Positions 9,297 through 21,740 of a DNA stretch of 64,000 bases are shown in pieces. Made by a program: the position numbers and the translations under genes. The stretch is from Methylorubrum rhodesianum. Lineage in GTDB: Bacteria; Pseudomonadota; Alphaproteobacteria; Rhizobiales; Beijerinckiaceae. The stretch lies in contig NZ_JACHOS010000008.1 of NCBI RefSeq assembly GCF_014199985.1, positions 186,001-250,000 of the forward strand, read 5' to 3'. Position 1 is the first letter of the stretch, and the number at the start of each line of letters is the position of its first letter. The notes below the pieces were generated by a model that did not search any database, was not told the origin of the DNA, and was given only the letters and a program-made list of their open reading frames with translations.

Positions 9297-10472
9297 ATGG
9301 ACAGCCCCCTCTCCGATCCCGCCGCCGAAAGGCAGCCAGCCGAGACCAATCCAGCTGAGACGCCGCACGACGACGCCCATAATCCGGCGACCGCCGTGCC
9401 CAGACCGATCACGGATTCGATCGCGGATACGACGCGGGTCGGAAGCGGCTTCCGGGGCTTGGCCGGACCGCGGGCCGAGAAGGCGGTCTCCCTTGCCCTC
9501 CAGGGCGGCGGCTCGCACGGCGCCTTCACCTGGGGCGTGCTCGACGCGCTGATCGAGGACGGACGCATCGCCTTCGAGGCGGTGACGGGCGCGAGCGCGG
9601 GGGCGATGAACGCCGTCGTCCTCGTGGACGGCTGGCTCGCGGGCGGCCCGGACGGGGCGCGGGCGGCGCTCGCGAAGTTCTGGCGCGAGGCGAGCCTGGA
9701 TGCCGACCTGAAGCCCGCGCAGCAGAGCTGGATCGACGGCCTGTTCCATGTCTGGAAGGGCAATCCCTTCATCGAGGCGTGGCTGAAGGTGCTCAATCCC
9801 GGCCCCTACACGGCCAATCCGCTCAACATCAATCCGCTGCGCGAAGCGCTGGAGCGCACGGTCGATTTCGACCGCCTGCGCGCGGCCGAGACCGCCAACG
9901 TGTTCGTCTCCGCCACCAATGTCTGGACCGGCAAGCTCGCCGTGTTCGAGCGCGAGCGCCTCACCGCCGATCACCTCATGGCCTCGGCCTGCCTTCCCAC
10001 CGTGTTCCAGGCGGTCGAGATCGAGGGCGTGCCCTACTGGGACGGCGGCTATCTCGGCAATCCGGCCCTCTATCCCCTGCACGGGGCGAGCACTCGCGAC
10101 ATCCTACTGGTGCAGATCAACCCGGTCGAGCGCCGCGAGACGCCGCGCTCGCCCCGGGACATCCAGAACCGGCTCAACGAAATCACCTTCAACGCCAATC
10201 TGATGCGGGAATTGCGGGCCATCGACTTCGTGCACGGCCTGATCGAAGAGGGCGGACACGAGGTTCCGGGCCTGGAGCGGGTCTTCCTCCACCGCATCGA
10301 CGGCACCGACGAGCTCGACGACTACGCCGCCTCCACGCGTCTCGATGCCCGCTGGCGCGTCATCGAGCGCCTGCGCGACCGGGGCCGCAACGCGGCGAAG
10401 GCGTGGCTCGACACGGGTTACGCCGAGGTCGGCCTGCGCTGCTCGCTCGATCTGAAGAAGGCCTATCAGTAG
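9297..10472 (+). CDS. Patatin-like phospholipase
   Basis: A 391-residue serine acyl hydrolase of the bacterial patatin (RssA/ExoU-like) family, predicted to cleave acyl groups from phospholipids or related lipids. The oxyanion loop is GGGSHG (residues 70-75), the nucleophile elbow is GASAG (98-102, Ser100), and the catalytic Asp is in the DGG motif (249-251), the full Ser-Asp dyad set. The first 60 residues are polar, Pro/Ala-rich and lack a signal peptide, so the enzyme is probably cytosolic. I chose the ATG at 9297 because GAGG lies just upstream; an in-frame GTG at 9285 is possible. It is transcribed towards the methionine operon but separated from it by a repeat-bearing gap. Confidence 0.92.
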   Translation: MDSPLSDPAAERQPAETNPAETPHDDAHNPATAVPRPITDSIADTTRVGSGFRGLAGPRAEKAVSLALQGGGSHGAFTWGVLDALIEDGRIAFEAVTGASAGAMNAVVLVDGWLAGGPDGARAALAKFWREASLDADLKPAQQSWIDGLFHVWKGNPFIEAWLKVLNPGPYTANPLNINPLREALERTVDFDRLRAAETANVFVSATNVWTGKLAVFERERLTADHLMASACLPTVFQAVEIEGVPYWDGGYLGNPALYPLHGASTRDILLVQINPVERRETPRSPRDIQNRLNEITFNANLMRELRAIDFVHGLIEEGGHEVPGLERVFLHRIDGTDELDDYAASTRLDARWRVIERLRDRGRNAAKAWLDTGYAEVGLRCSLDLKKAYQ

Positions 10473-10523
10473 CGGCTCGAGGCTGTCTCAAGGCTCTGCA
10501 CGGGAGACGGCCGAACAAGAAGC

Positions 10524-10632
10524 GTCATTCCGGGGCCGCGTGGCGGAAGCCGGAATTAATGCCCGGCCTCGACAGGATGCCCTGGCACCCCATCACGGGT
10601 GGATTCCGGGTTCGCCTGCGGCGCCCCGGAAT
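10524..10632. repeat. Dispersed palindromic intergenic repeat
   Basis: GTCATTCCGGGGC (10524-10536) is complementary to GCCCCGGAAT with the following bases at 10623-10632. The right end also forms its own hairpin, ATTCCGGG (10603-10610) with CCCGGAAT (10625-10632). The CATTCCGGGG...CCCCGGAAT type is a common mobile-like intergenic palindrome in methylobacterial and other rhizobial genomes. It fills the gap upstream of the SahR-like gene. Confidence 0.55.
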
Positions 10633-10710
10633 CACGAGAGAGGCGGATTGCATCCGGCCGAACCCGTGGATCTGCCCTCGAGAAACCCTCTTGCGCCAAA
10701 TTCGCTACGC

Positions 10711-10730
10711 ACATAAAGATATCTTTATGT
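10711..10730 (+). promoter_or_regulatory. 20-bp perfect palindromic operator on the regulator start codon
   Basis: ACATAAAGAT is followed immediately by its exact reverse complement ATCTTTATGT. The ATG of the ArsR-methyltransferase gene (10727-10729) lies inside the right arm. The AT-rich site stands out sharply from the GC-rich surroundings. The size and symmetry suit an ArsR-type winged-helix dimer, so autoregulation of the met operon is inferred. I recall similar ATAAAGATATCTTTAT sites for alphaproteobacterial SahR regulators, but could not check this. Confidence 0.75.
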
Positions 10731-11755
10731 CTAGCGAGAGCAGCCCCAGGCAAAGTCTCGATCCCGCCCCGGTGCCCTTCGCCGAAGCGCTCGCCGTGCT
10801 GCGGGCGGCGGCAGAAGAGTCGCGGCTGCGCATCCTCGCCCTGCTCGCCGAGGGCGAGCTCTCGGTCTCCGACCTCACCGACATCCTCGGTCAATCGCAG
10901 CCGCGCATCTCGCGCCACCTCAAGCTTCTCGTCGAATCCGGTCTGATCGAACGCCATCGCGAGGGTGCCTGGGCCTTCTTCCGCCTGCGTGAAGCGGCGA
11001 TCGGTTTCGTCGAGCCGCTGATCGCGGCGCTCGACCACGCTGCCCCGCCGCTCTCGGAGGATCGCGCCCGGCTCGAATCGGTCCGGGCCCAGCGCGCCGA
11101 GGCCGCCCAGGCCTTCTTCGCCCGGCTCGCTCCCAAATGGGACGGGCTGCGCTCCCTGCACGTGCCGGAGGCCACGGTCGAGGCGGCGGTGCTCGACGCG
11201 CTGGGCGACCGGCCGATCCGCCACGTGGTCGATCTCGGCACCGGCACCGGCAAGATGCTCGGCCTGCTGGCGCCGCTCGCGGCCCGTGCCACCGGGCTCG
11301 ATTCGAGCCACGCTATGCTCTCGGTCGCCCGCGCGAATCTCGAACGGATCGGCCTGTCGCGGGTCGATCTGCGCCAGGGCGACCTGCACGCGCCGCCCTT
11401 CGGCCGCGGCGGCTTCGATCTCGTGGTGCTGCACCAAGTGCTGCACTACCTCGACGACCCGGCCCGGGCGCTCCGGGAGGCGGCACGCCTCGTCGCGCCG
11501 GGGGGCCGCCTTCTGGTCGTCGATTTTGCGCCGCACAATCTGGAACAACTGCGCGAGAGCCAGGCTCATCGCCGTCTCGGCTTTGCTGCCGATCAGGTCG
11601 CGGGCTGGCTCGTCCAGGCCGGCCTTTCCGACGTCGAGAGCCGCGATCTGGCCCCCGAGGACGGCACCGAACTGCCTCTCACCGTCACGCTCTGGCTGGC
11701 GCACGACGCCTCCGCCGGCTTCGGGACGGCCGAATCCGAACGCGCCGTGGCCTGA
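10727..11755 (+). CDS. ArsR-family regulator fused to SAM methyltransferase domain (SahR-like)
   Basis: A 342-residue protein in two parts. Residues about 15-105 form an ArsR winged helix-turn-helix (LRAAAEESRLRILALLAEGELSVSDLTDIL, then QPRISRHLKLLVESGLIERHREG). Residues about 125-330 form a class I methyltransferase with motif I VVDLGTGTG (Asp169), an acidic residue after the second strand (GLDSSHAML) and HQVLHYLDDPARALREAARLVAPGG. It lacks the metal-binding cysteines of arsenic sensors. Lying directly in front of metF and metH, it is best explained as a sensor of S-adenosylhomocysteine or SAM that controls methionine synthesis; whether it still methylates anything is unknown. Its start codon sits in a perfect palindrome. 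No SD is obvious at this ATG, but the palindrome and the start of homology both point to it. Confidence 0.88.
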   Translation: MSSESSPRQSLDPAPVPFAEALAVLRAAAEESRLRILALLAEGELSVSDLTDILGQSQPRISRHLKLLVESGLIERHREGAWAFFRLREAAIGFVEPLIAALDHAAPPLSEDRARLESVRAQRAEAAQAFFARLAPKWDGLRSLHVPEATVEAAVLDALGDRPIRHVVDLGTGTGKMLGLLAPLAARATGLDSSHAMLSVARANLERIGLSRVDLRQGDLHAPPFGRGGFDLVVLHQVLHYLDDPARALREAARLVAPGGRLLVVDFAPHNLEQLRESQAHRRLGFAADQVAGWLVQAGLSDVESRDLAPEDGTELPLTVTLWLAHDASAGFGTAESERAVA

Positions 11756-11800
11756 GCCGCGGCACCGCACGACAACATGACTTCAAGAAGGGGACGACAG

Positions 11801-12721
11801 ATGCCCAGCGCTTCCCGGCACCGCGCCAGCCGCGACGGCTTCCGCCCGATCCGCGTCTCGATCGAGTTCTTCCCGCCCAAGACCGAGGAGATGGAAAAGA
11901 TCCTCTGGTCGTCGATCGAGCGCCTCGCGCCGCTGCAGCCGAAATTCGTCTCCGTGACCTACGGCGCGGGCGGATCCACCCGCGAGCGCACCCACAACAC
12001 CGTGGCGCGCATGGTACGCGAGACCAGCCTCAAGCCCGCCGCCCACCTCACCTGCGTGAACGCGACGCGCGAGGAGATCGACGCGGTGGTGCAGTCCTAC
12101 TGGGATGCGGGCGTGCGCCACATCGTGGCCCTGCGCGGCGACCCGGCGGAGGGCGTCGGCCACAGCTACCGGCCCCATCCCGGCGGCTACGCCCAGACCT
12201 CCGACCTCGTGGCCGGCATCAAGCGGATCGGCGACTTCAAGGTCTCGGTCTCGGCCTATCCGGAAAAGCATCCGGAGGCCGCCTCGCTCGATGCCGACAT
12301 CGACGCGCTGAAGGCCAAGGTCGATGCCGGGGCCGATCAGGCGATCACCCAGTTCTTCTTCGATAACGAGATCTACCTGCGCTACCTCGACAAGGTGCGC
12401 GCGGCCGGCATCGACATTCCCATCATCCCGGGCATCCTGCCGGTACAGAACTTCAAGCAGGCGGCCAACTTCGCCCGGCGCACTGGCGCCTCGGTGCCCT
12501 ACTGGCTCGCCGCCCGGTTCGAGGGTCTCGACAACGACGTCGAGACCCGCCGCCTCGTCGCGGCGGCGGTGGCCGCCGAGCAGGTGCTCGACCTCGTCGA
12601 CGAGGGCGTGGAGGATTTCCACTTCTACTCGATGAACCGCTCGGATCTCGTCTACGCGATCTGCCATCTGCTCGGCCTGCGCTCGCAGGCCCCGGCCAAG
12701 CCGGCGGCGAAGGCGGCGTAA
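11801..12721 (+). CDS. metF: Methylenetetrahydrofolate reductase
   Basis: MetF reduces 5,10-methylene-THF to 5-methyl-THF with an FAD cofactor and supplies the methyl group used by MetH. The 306-residue product shows [12 protein letters not shown] (Glu22 corresponds to the catalytic glutamate), [36 protein letters not shown] and [11 protein letters not shown], the whole family pattern. The ATG at 11801 is preferred over one at 11777 because AAGGGGAC sits 6-11 bases upstream of it. It follows the SahR-like regulator by 45 bp and precedes metH, so the three form an operon-like methylation-cycle unit. In a methylotroph this enzyme also controls flow of folate-bound C1 units into biosynthesis. 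Confidence 0.96.
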   Translation: MPSASRHRASRDGFRPIRVSIEFFPPKTEEMEKILWSSIERLAPLQPKFVSVTYGAGGSTRERTHNTVARMVRETSLKPAAHLTCVNATREEIDAVVQSYWDAGVRHIVALRGDPAEGVGHSYRPHPGGYAQTSDLVAGIKRIGDFKVSVSAYPEKHPEAASLDADIDALKAKVDAGADQAITQFFFDNEIYLRYLDKVRAAGIDIPIIPGILPVQNFKQAANFARRTGASVPYWLAARFEGLDNDVETRRLVAAAVAAEQVLDLVDEGVEDFHFYSMNRSDLVYAICHLLGLRSQAPAKPAAKAA

Positions 12722-12738
12722 GGCACCTCGCGCTGCGT

Positions 12739-12809
12739 GGCGAAGCGAAGGCCATCCGAGGCAATCCGGCCACAGGCTGCGCCAACCAAGCGGGCTGGAT
12801 GGCTTCGCC
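12739..12809. repeat. Imperfect inverted repeat between metF and metH
   Basis: GGCGAAGCGAAGGCCATCC (12739-12757) pairs imperfectly with GGATGGCTTCGCC (12797-12809). The GGATGGCTTCGCC...CGCGATGACGGC pattern resembles dispersed intergenic repeats of methylobacteria. It sits in the 223-bp metF-metH gap and could act as a partial terminator or mRNA processing site within the operon. Confidence 0.45.
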
Positions 12810-12944
12810 CACGCCCGCGATGACGGCACGAGGCCAAAACGAGGTATCGAGGCGTCGCCTCGAATCGCACACCCGACAGACAGAGCCCAAACCGCCTCCG
12901 GTCATCGGCACCGCGGCTTCTGGGATCACTGCGAGATAGCAAGA

Positions 12945-16697
<3,753 letters not shown>

Positions 16698-16732
16698 TCA
16701 CGCCAAATAGGCTACGTTGAATAGGTCACACC

Positions 16733-16775
16733 CGGCGCGGGATCGCACACGGGCGCGCCCGCGCCGCGACTTTTT
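16733..16775 (+). terminator. Intrinsic terminator after metH
   Basis: CGGCGCGGG (16733-16741) pairs perfectly with CCCGCGCCG (16758-16766). TTTTT follows 5 bases later at 16771-16775. It lies 35 bp beyond the metH stop and before a small lipoprotein gene. Confidence 0.65.
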
Positions 16776-16853
16776 CCTTGCCGCGGGACGGCGGAGCGCG
16801 GCACGCCGTCCGTCCGACCCGCGGGGCAGCCCCGCCTTCGACAGGAAGTCCCG

Positions 16854-17066
16854 ATGCGCCCCACGCTGATCGTCCTCGCCGCCCTCCTCGCTTCCGGGCT
16901 GTCGGCCTGCAACAGCACCGATTCCGGCGGCCCCGGCCTGTCCTCGGCGTTCGAGGCCAGCAACTTCCGTCAGTCGTCCGACACCAACGGCACGCAGACC
17001 CGCCGGGACGTGAACCGCGCCTACACGCAGCCCTCGATGCCCTCGATCGCCAACCGCGGCTTCTAA
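16854..17066 (+). CDS. Small lipoprotein
   Basis: A 70-residue product with a lipoprotein signal: basic start, hydrophobic LIVLAALLASG, and lipobox LSAC with the acylated Cys at residue 19 of the precursor. The mature part is about 50 residues, Ser/Asn/Thr-rich and unstructured in appearance, ending in a short Pro-rich stretch. An Asp is absent at position +2 (Asn instead), which favours outer-membrane sorting. The family is unknown. CGACAGGAAGTCCC upstream gives a good SD (AGGAAG) for the ATG at 16854. It follows the metH terminator and stands alone. Confidence 0.75.
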   Translation: MRPTLIVLAALLASGLSACNSTDSGGPGLSSAFEASNFRQSSDTNGTQTRRDVNRAYTQPSMPSIANRGF

Positions 17067-17081
17067 AAGCCCCGGACGGCG

Positions 17082-18290
17082 TCAGCGCCTCAGCCGCCGC
17101 CGCAGGCTCTGGGCCGCCGCCCAGAGCCGCGGCGAGCGCTTGACCCGGTGCTTGAGCCGCACCGCCAGCCGTGAGGCCAGCGCGAGCGCGTGGCTCGCCG
17201 GACTCACCGGCACGGTGTGCTCCACGAGCTCGATGGTCTCGTCGCAGGTCTTGGCCTTGTAGCCCGCCTCGCCGACGCCGAGGTCGAGCGCCCTGCGGCC
17301 GCGCGCGGCCTGATCGCCGACGAGCCGGTGCAGCAGGATCTCGCCGGGGCTGAACCGGCCGAGTTCGGGGTCGGTGTCGAACGAGGTCCACATCCCGCAG
17401 AAGCGGGCGCCGTCCACCGCGCCGCCGAAGGTCGCCAGGATGCGTCCGCTCCCGCTCGCCACCAGGGCATGAACCTCGACGGCCGGCGCGCCACCGTCCA
17501 TGCCCGGCGCGGTCGCGGCGGCGATGAAGCGGCGCACCGCCGCGTCCGCATAGGGGTCGGTGACGCCGAGATCGGCGAAGCGCGCGGCCTTCTGCGCGTA
17601 GAACGCCGCCTGGATCTCGGCCGCCGCCTCCGGCGTCCCGGCGACCCGGTGCTCGACGGGTCCGAGGAACTCCACGAGCTTGCGCTCCTTGGCCCGCAGC
17701 TTCTTGCGGGTGTCGCCGCTGAACACCCGGCGCAGGGTGGCCTCGGCGTCGGGGCCGAGCAGCATGCCGTAGGCGTCGCTCGGCGCCGGCAGGCCCCCCA
17801 CGGCCAGCGGGTTCGGGGCTCCGTCCCAGAAGCGCGGCTGGTTGCGGAAGGCGAAGGCGTCGATGCCCGCCGCGCGGCCGGCCTCGGTCAAAGCCGCGGC
17901 CAGCTCCTCGGCCGGCATCGCCGCCGCCTCGCGGGAGGCGAAGAGCGGCATGTGGAAATTGGCGTGCCGATCGCCGATCACCCGCGCGACCCGCAAGGGT
18001 CCGCGCCGCCCGACGGTGAGCGGGAGCAGCATCCGTGCCCGCCCGAGCCCGTCGCGCAGCACGAGGATGCGGGTCGCTTCGCCCGCGTCGATCCCGCCGC
18101 CGAGATAGGCCGCCACCCAGTCGAAGCGCTGGTAGGGCGTCATCAGCACCGCCGGATCGCCCTCGAGCGCGCGCCACAGCCCCTCGACCGCGGCGAGATC
18201 GGAGAACACCTCCGCGGTGAGGCCGCCCCGTCCTTGCAAAGCCGCGCGCACGGGCTGCCCCAGATCCTCGGCGAGAGCCACCATGCTCAT
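17082..18290 (-). CDS. CelD/BioF2-type GNAT acyltransferase
   Basis: A 402-residue protein of the family often annotated as cellulose biosynthesis protein CelD/BcsL, with a FemAB-like GNAT fold. Visible elements are the N-terminal FSDLAAVEGLWRALE, TPYQRFDWVAAYL, the central basic segment DTRKKLRAKERKL and the C-terminal acetyl-CoA-binding-like region FSPGEILLHRLVGDQAARGRRALDLGVGEAGYK. It probably transfers an acyl or aminoacyl group to a surface glycan or lipid. It has no signal peptide. It is divergent from a polysaccharide deacetylase gene (187 bp apart), which fits a role in envelope polysaccharide modification. The substrate is unknown. Confidence 0.8.
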   Translation of the reverse strand: MSMVALAEDLGQPVRAALQGRGGLTAEVFSDLAAVEGLWRALEGDPAVLMTPYQRFDWVAAYLGGGIDAGEATRILVLRDGLGRARMLLPLTVGRRGPLRVARVIGDRHANFHMPLFASREAAAMPAEELAAALTEAGRAAGIDAFAFRNQPRFWDGAPNPLAVGGLPAPSDAYGMLLGPDAEATLRRVFSGDTRKKLRAKERKLVEFLGPVEHRVAGTPEAAAEIQAAFYAQKAARFADLGVTDPYADAAVRRFIAAATAPGMDGGAPAVEVHALVASGSGRILATFGGAVDGARFCGMWTSFDTDPELGRFSPGEILLHRLVGDQAARGRRALDLGVGEAGYKAKTCDETIELVEHTVPVSPASHALALASRLAVRLKHRVKRSPRLWAAAQSLRRRLRR

Positions 18291-18477
18291 GTTCCCCGGC
18301 GCCTGTGCCCGTCACCGTCGAGCCGCGCGAAATGCCGGCGCGATCCTGCCCGCCCGGCCTCAAGCGGCGGTTGACGCGAAGGTCCGATCTGCCGGGATGG
18401 GTAACGAAAGCTTTTCGCGTCTCCCGCTAGGGTCGGGCGATGCCGGGGCCGCCCGGTGCTTCGAGCCCTGAGGCGCC

Positions 18478-19530
18478 ATGCTGTCGCCGCGCACCCGACA
18501 CCGCCTGTTCCGCGCCGGCTTTCGGGCGATCGCCGCCTCGGGCGCCGACCGCTGGCTCGCCCCCGCCGCCCGCGGGCGCGGCGTGATCCTCACCTTCCAC
18601 CACGTGCGCCCCGGCCCCGTGCCGGGCTTCGCGCCGAACGCCCTCCTGTCGATCACGCCCGCCTTCCTCGATCGGACGCTCGGATTGCTAACCGCCCGCG
18701 GCTTCGACCTCATCGGCCTCGACCGCGTGCCCGAGCGGCTCGCGGCCCCGGAAAGCAAAAAGCCCTTCGCGGTGCTGACCTTCGACGACGGCTACCGCGA
18801 CAATGTCGAGCATGCCCGGCCGGTCCTGGCCCGGCACGGGGCGCCCTGGACGCTGTTCGTGACGAGCGACTTCGCCGACGGGCGCGGCCGGCTGTGGTGG
18901 CTCGAACTGGAGCGGGCGATCGCCCGGCTCGACGCGGTGCCGCTCGCTTCCGGACTCATCCTGCCGGCCCGGACCGACGCGGAGAAGACGGCCGCCTTCG
19001 AGACCGTCTACCGCACCCTGCGAGCGGGATCGGAGGCGGTGCTGCTGGACGACATCGCCCGCCTCTGCCGCGAGGCGGGGTTCGAGCCGGGCGGACTCGC
19101 CCGCGACCTCTGCCTCACCTGGGACGCCCTGCGCGCGCTCGCCCGCGATCCCGCGGTGACCATCGGTGCACACACGCTCTCGCACCCGATGCTCGCCAAG
19201 CACGAGGCCGGCTTCGCGGAGCGGGAGATGGCCGAGAGCCGGGCACGGATCGAGGCGGAGCTGGATCGCCCGGTGCATCACCTGTCCTATCCCGTCGGCG
19301 ACCCGACCTCGGCGGGGCCGCGCGAGTTCGGACTCGCGAAAAAGCTCGGCTTCGCCACCGCGGTGACGACCCGGCCGGGCCATCTGTTCACAGAGCACGC
19401 GGACCATTGCCACGCCCTGCCGCGGGTCTCGGTGAACGGGCTGCACCAGAGCGATGCGGCGCTGGCGAGCCTTCTCTCCGGCGTGCCGTTCCTGGCCTGG
19501 AATCGCGGGCGGCGTCTCAACGTGGCGTGA
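18478..19530 (+). CDS. Polysaccharide deacetylase (NodB homology, CE4)
   Basis: A 350-residue protein with the NodB-type metal-dependent deacetylase domain. LTFDDGYRDN carries the catalytic Asp103 and metal-binding Asp104. GAHTLSHPML carries the histidine ligands (His232 and His236), and HLSYPVGDP lies in the late conserved motif. It removes N- or O-acetyl groups from amino-sugar polymers or glycolipids. No clear signal peptide is present, although the first 25 residues are basic and could be a weak anchor. Its start matches the conserved length of this subgroup. It is divergent from the CelD-type acyltransferase, so both may act on the same exopolysaccharide or lipopolysaccharide. Confidence 0.9.
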   Translation: MLSPRTRHRLFRAGFRAIAASGADRWLAPAARGRGVILTFHHVRPGPVPGFAPNALLSITPAFLDRTLGLLTARGFDLIGLDRVPERLAAPESKKPFAVLTFDDGYRDNVEHARPVLARHGAPWTLFVTSDFADGRGRLWWLELERAIARLDAVPLASGLILPARTDAEKTAAFETVYRTLRAGSEAVLLDDIARLCREAGFEPGGLARDLCLTWDALRALARDPAVTIGAHTLSHPMLAKHEAGFAEREMAESRARIEAELDRPVHHLSYPVGDPTSAGPREFGLAKKLGFATAVTTRPGHLFTEHADHCHALPRVSVNGLHQSDAALASLLSGVPFLAWNRGRRLNVA

Positions 19531-19542
19531 GGGGCCAGCCCG

Positions 19543-19986
19543 TCAGCGGCGGCGGCGGCGCGAGCGCGGCGAGCCCTCCGAGTCCCCCGTCCCGGCATCG
19601 GCGCTGCCGACATCGAAGCTGGCGCTGGCCCGGCCGCGGCGGCCGGAGCGCCGGCCCCGGCGACGCACCGGCTCGACATCCGGCTCCTCGATCGAGGGAA
19701 TGCCGGGGATGGTCGCGGTCGAGGCGACCGAGGAGGTGCTGGAGGCGGCGTCGCCCCCGCTGACATAGCCGCCGCCGCTCGCCACGTTCCGCGCGGGCGG
19801 ACCGAACATGGCGAGGCACTGGTTGTAGGCGAGGTCGTTCTTCAGCCGCTCGCATTCCGCCATCGAGCGCGGCGTCCCCTGGGCAGCGGCGCTGAGGACG
19901 GCGAGCGGCGCGGCGAGGATCACGAGCGAGGCGACGAGGCGATGCGGCCGGAACGAAAGCGCGGGACGGCGCGGGGAGGGGCGCAT
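19543..19986 (-). CDS. Secreted protein with Arg-rich tail
   Basis: A 147-residue product with a signal peptide: basic n-region with several arginines (MRPSPRRPALSFRPHR), then hydrophobic LVASLVILAAPLAVLSAAA, with cleavage near AQG. A short conserved-looking block CERLKNDLAYNQCLAMFGP contains two cysteines spaced 12 apart. The remainder is low-complexity: Ser/Thr/Gly, then a strongly basic RRRGRRSGRRGRAS and RSRRRRR tail that could bind anionic polymers. The ATG at 19986 is chosen because the signal peptide starts there. The stop is 12 bp from the converging deacetylase stop. The family is not recognised. Confidence 0.7.
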   Translation of the reverse strand: MRPSPRRPALSFRPHRLVASLVILAAPLAVLSAAAQGTPRSMAECERLKNDLAYNQCLAMFGPPARNVASGGGYVSGGDAASSTSSVASTATIPGIPSIEEPDVEPVRRRGRRSGRRGRASASFDVGSADAGTGDSEGSPRSRRRRR

Positions 19987-20096
19987 GGGTGACGGTCGAC
20001 CTTCGGAAGACGAACCTTGAGCGTAGGATGTCCCGCCTTCTCGCCAGCGAGTGCGGCGAAAAAAGGGGCCCGCCGTGTCCGTCCGCGTCCGCAGGT

Positions 20097-20303
20097 CTAA
20101 TCGTCCGGCCGGTCCATCCAGCGGATCAGCGGCATCAGCGGGAAGATCCAGGCGATCCCGAGGATCGAGTAGATCACCGTCTGCACCGCCGGATGGGTTT
20201 CCGCGATGCGGCTGTCGGCGAGCGCCATGGCGAGCGGCGCGTAGACGATCACGAAGGCGAGGATCCCGAAGGTTCCGAGCAGGGTGCGCGTACGGCGGCG
20301 CAT
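20097..20303 (-). CDS. DUF2842 small membrane protein
   Basis: A 68-residue inner-membrane protein with two hydrophobic segments (LGTFGILAFVIVYAPLAMAL and AVQTVIYSILGIAWIFPLMPLI) and a short charged C terminus ending WMDRPDD. The sequence and length match the alphaproteobacterial DUF2842 family. The ATG at 20303 (MRRRTRTLLG) is the family start; the frame is open further upstream, but that extension looks artefactual. The function is unknown. It is divergent from ctaA, 183 bp apart, which hints at a link with respiratory membrane assembly but does not prove one. Confidence 0.85.
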   Translation of the reverse strand: MRRRTRTLLGTFGILAFVIVYAPLAMALADSRIAETHPAVQTVIYSILGIAWIFPLMPLIRWMDRPDD

Positions 20304-20486
20304 GGGGGCCTTCGATCTCTCGCGTCGGGACGGCGCGCCGGTCCGCGCGCCGAAACGGGTCGTACCGGTCCCGCTCGGGCGCCGCAATGCAGGGGGCCTG
20401 CGTCATAGGCCGCGTTGCGCGCGGGCCCCCGCTTCCCGTAAGCCACACCCGAACGATCCCGGCCGCCGGACCTGACGCGCGAGACC

Positions 20487-21632
20487 ATGAGACTGTCGAC
20501 CACTCCGTCCCTCGACCGCTTCGACGCCGTCCCGGCGGCCTCCTACCGCCCCGGCCACGGCGCGGTGCGCGCGTGGCTCTACCTGCTCGCCGTGCTCGTG
20601 GTGGCGATGGTCGCCGTCGGCGGCGCGACCCGGCTCACCGGCTCGGGCCTCTCGATCACCGAGTGGCGGCCGGTGACCGGTGTGGTCCCGCCGCTCAGCG
20701 CCGCCGACTGGGCGGTGGAGTTCGACAAGTACCGCGACACGCCGCAATACCGCATCCTCAACCAGGGCATCGGCCTCGACGGCTTCAAGACGCTGTACTG
20801 GTGGGAATGGGGCCACCGCCTGCTCGGGCGGATCGTCGGCCTCCTGTTCTTCCTGCCCTTCGCGTGGTTCTGGATCCGCGGCATGCTCGGGCGCCGCCTG
20901 CTGCTCGGCCTGCTCGGGCTGGGCCTGCTCGGCGGGCTCCAGGGTGCGATCGGCTGGATCATGGTCGCCTCGGGCCTCCAGCCCGGCATGACGGCGGTGG
21001 CGCCGCTCAAGCTCGCGCTCCACCTCACCACCGCGAGCCTGATCCTCGCCGGCCTGGTCTGGCTCGCCGCCGGCACCCGCCCCCGGGCGCTTGCCCCCGC
21101 CCCTGAATCGGTGCGGGTCTTCGCCGGCCTGCTGCCGGTGCTGGTGCTGATTCAGATCTGGCTCGGCGGGCTCGTCGCCGGCTCGAAGGCGGGCCTCCTC
21201 TACAACACCTGGCCCGACATGGACGGCAGCCTCGTGCCGCCGGCCCGGGTGCTGTTCGACAAGGTGCCCTTCATCGAGAACTTCATCGACAACCTCGCTC
21301 TGGTGCAGTTCAACCACCGTCTCTTCGCCTACCTCGTGGTGCTGGCAGCCATCGCCCACGCGGTCCAGGCCGTCCGGATCGCGCCCGGCAGCACCGCGGG
21401 CCGGGCGATGGGTGTCGCCACGCTGGCGCTGACGCAGATGGGTCTCGGCATCGTCACCCTGCTCCTGCAGGTGCCGCTCTGGGCGGGGCTCGCGCATCAG
21501 GTCTTCGCCATGGCGGTGCTGATCATGGCGACCGTCCATGCCCGCCTCAGCCTGGGCGTGCCCGCGGCTTCCGCGCCCGAGGCGGGAGACGTGCCGATCG
21601 GCCTGGAGGCGCTCGCTGGCCGCGGGATCTGA
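20487..21632 (+). CDS. ctaA: Haem A synthase
   Basis: CtaA/COX15 oxidises the C8 methyl of haem O to make haem A for aa3-type cytochrome c oxidase. The 381-residue product is an eight-helix membrane protein with the family marks VGGATRLTGSGLSITEW after the first helix, LYWWEWGHRLLGR (first haem-ligand histidine), a second half beginning near LPVLVLIQIWLGGLVAGSKAGLLYNTWPDMDG, and VQFNHRLFAYLVV (C-terminal haem-ligand His). The length is typical of the alphaproteobacterial type. The gene is monocistronic as seen, with DUF2842 divergent and a hemolysin III gene downstream after a 271-bp gap. Confidence 0.97.
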   Translation: MRLSTTPSLDRFDAVPAASYRPGHGAVRAWLYLLAVLVVAMVAVGGATRLTGSGLSITEWRPVTGVVPPLSAADWAVEFDKYRDTPQYRILNQGIGLDGFKTLYWWEWGHRLLGRIVGLLFFLPFAWFWIRGMLGRRLLLGLLGLGLLGGLQGAIGWIMVASGLQPGMTAVAPLKLALHLTTASLILAGLVWLAAGTRPRALAPAPESVRVFAGLLPVLVLIQIWLGGLVAGSKAGLLYNTWPDMDGSLVPPARVLFDKVPFIENFIDNLALVQFNHRLFAYLVVLAAIAHAVQAVRIAPGSTAGRAMGVATLALTQMGLGIVTLLLQVPLWAGLAHQVFAMAVLIMATVHARLSLGVPAASAPEAGDVPIGLEALAGRGI

Positions 21633-21740
21633 GGGACCGGCGCATCTATCCCGTCCGATTGGCGTGAAACCTGCCTCGCTCGCGGGGCGGGGTCACGAAA
21701 CCGTCGCCATCGGCCCTGATGCTGGAAACGCCCTCTCGGC

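Noticed and set aside
9125..9358. A possible 77-residue ORF (MSHPERDVERVPCG...) in the ispG-patatin gap
   Set aside because: Runs into the patatin gene in another frame, no SD, and a competing frame on the opposite strand is equally good.
12722..12944. Cobalamin or SAH riboswitch before metH
   Set aside because: No B12-box or SAH-aptamer core can be found; the gap holds an intergenic repeat.
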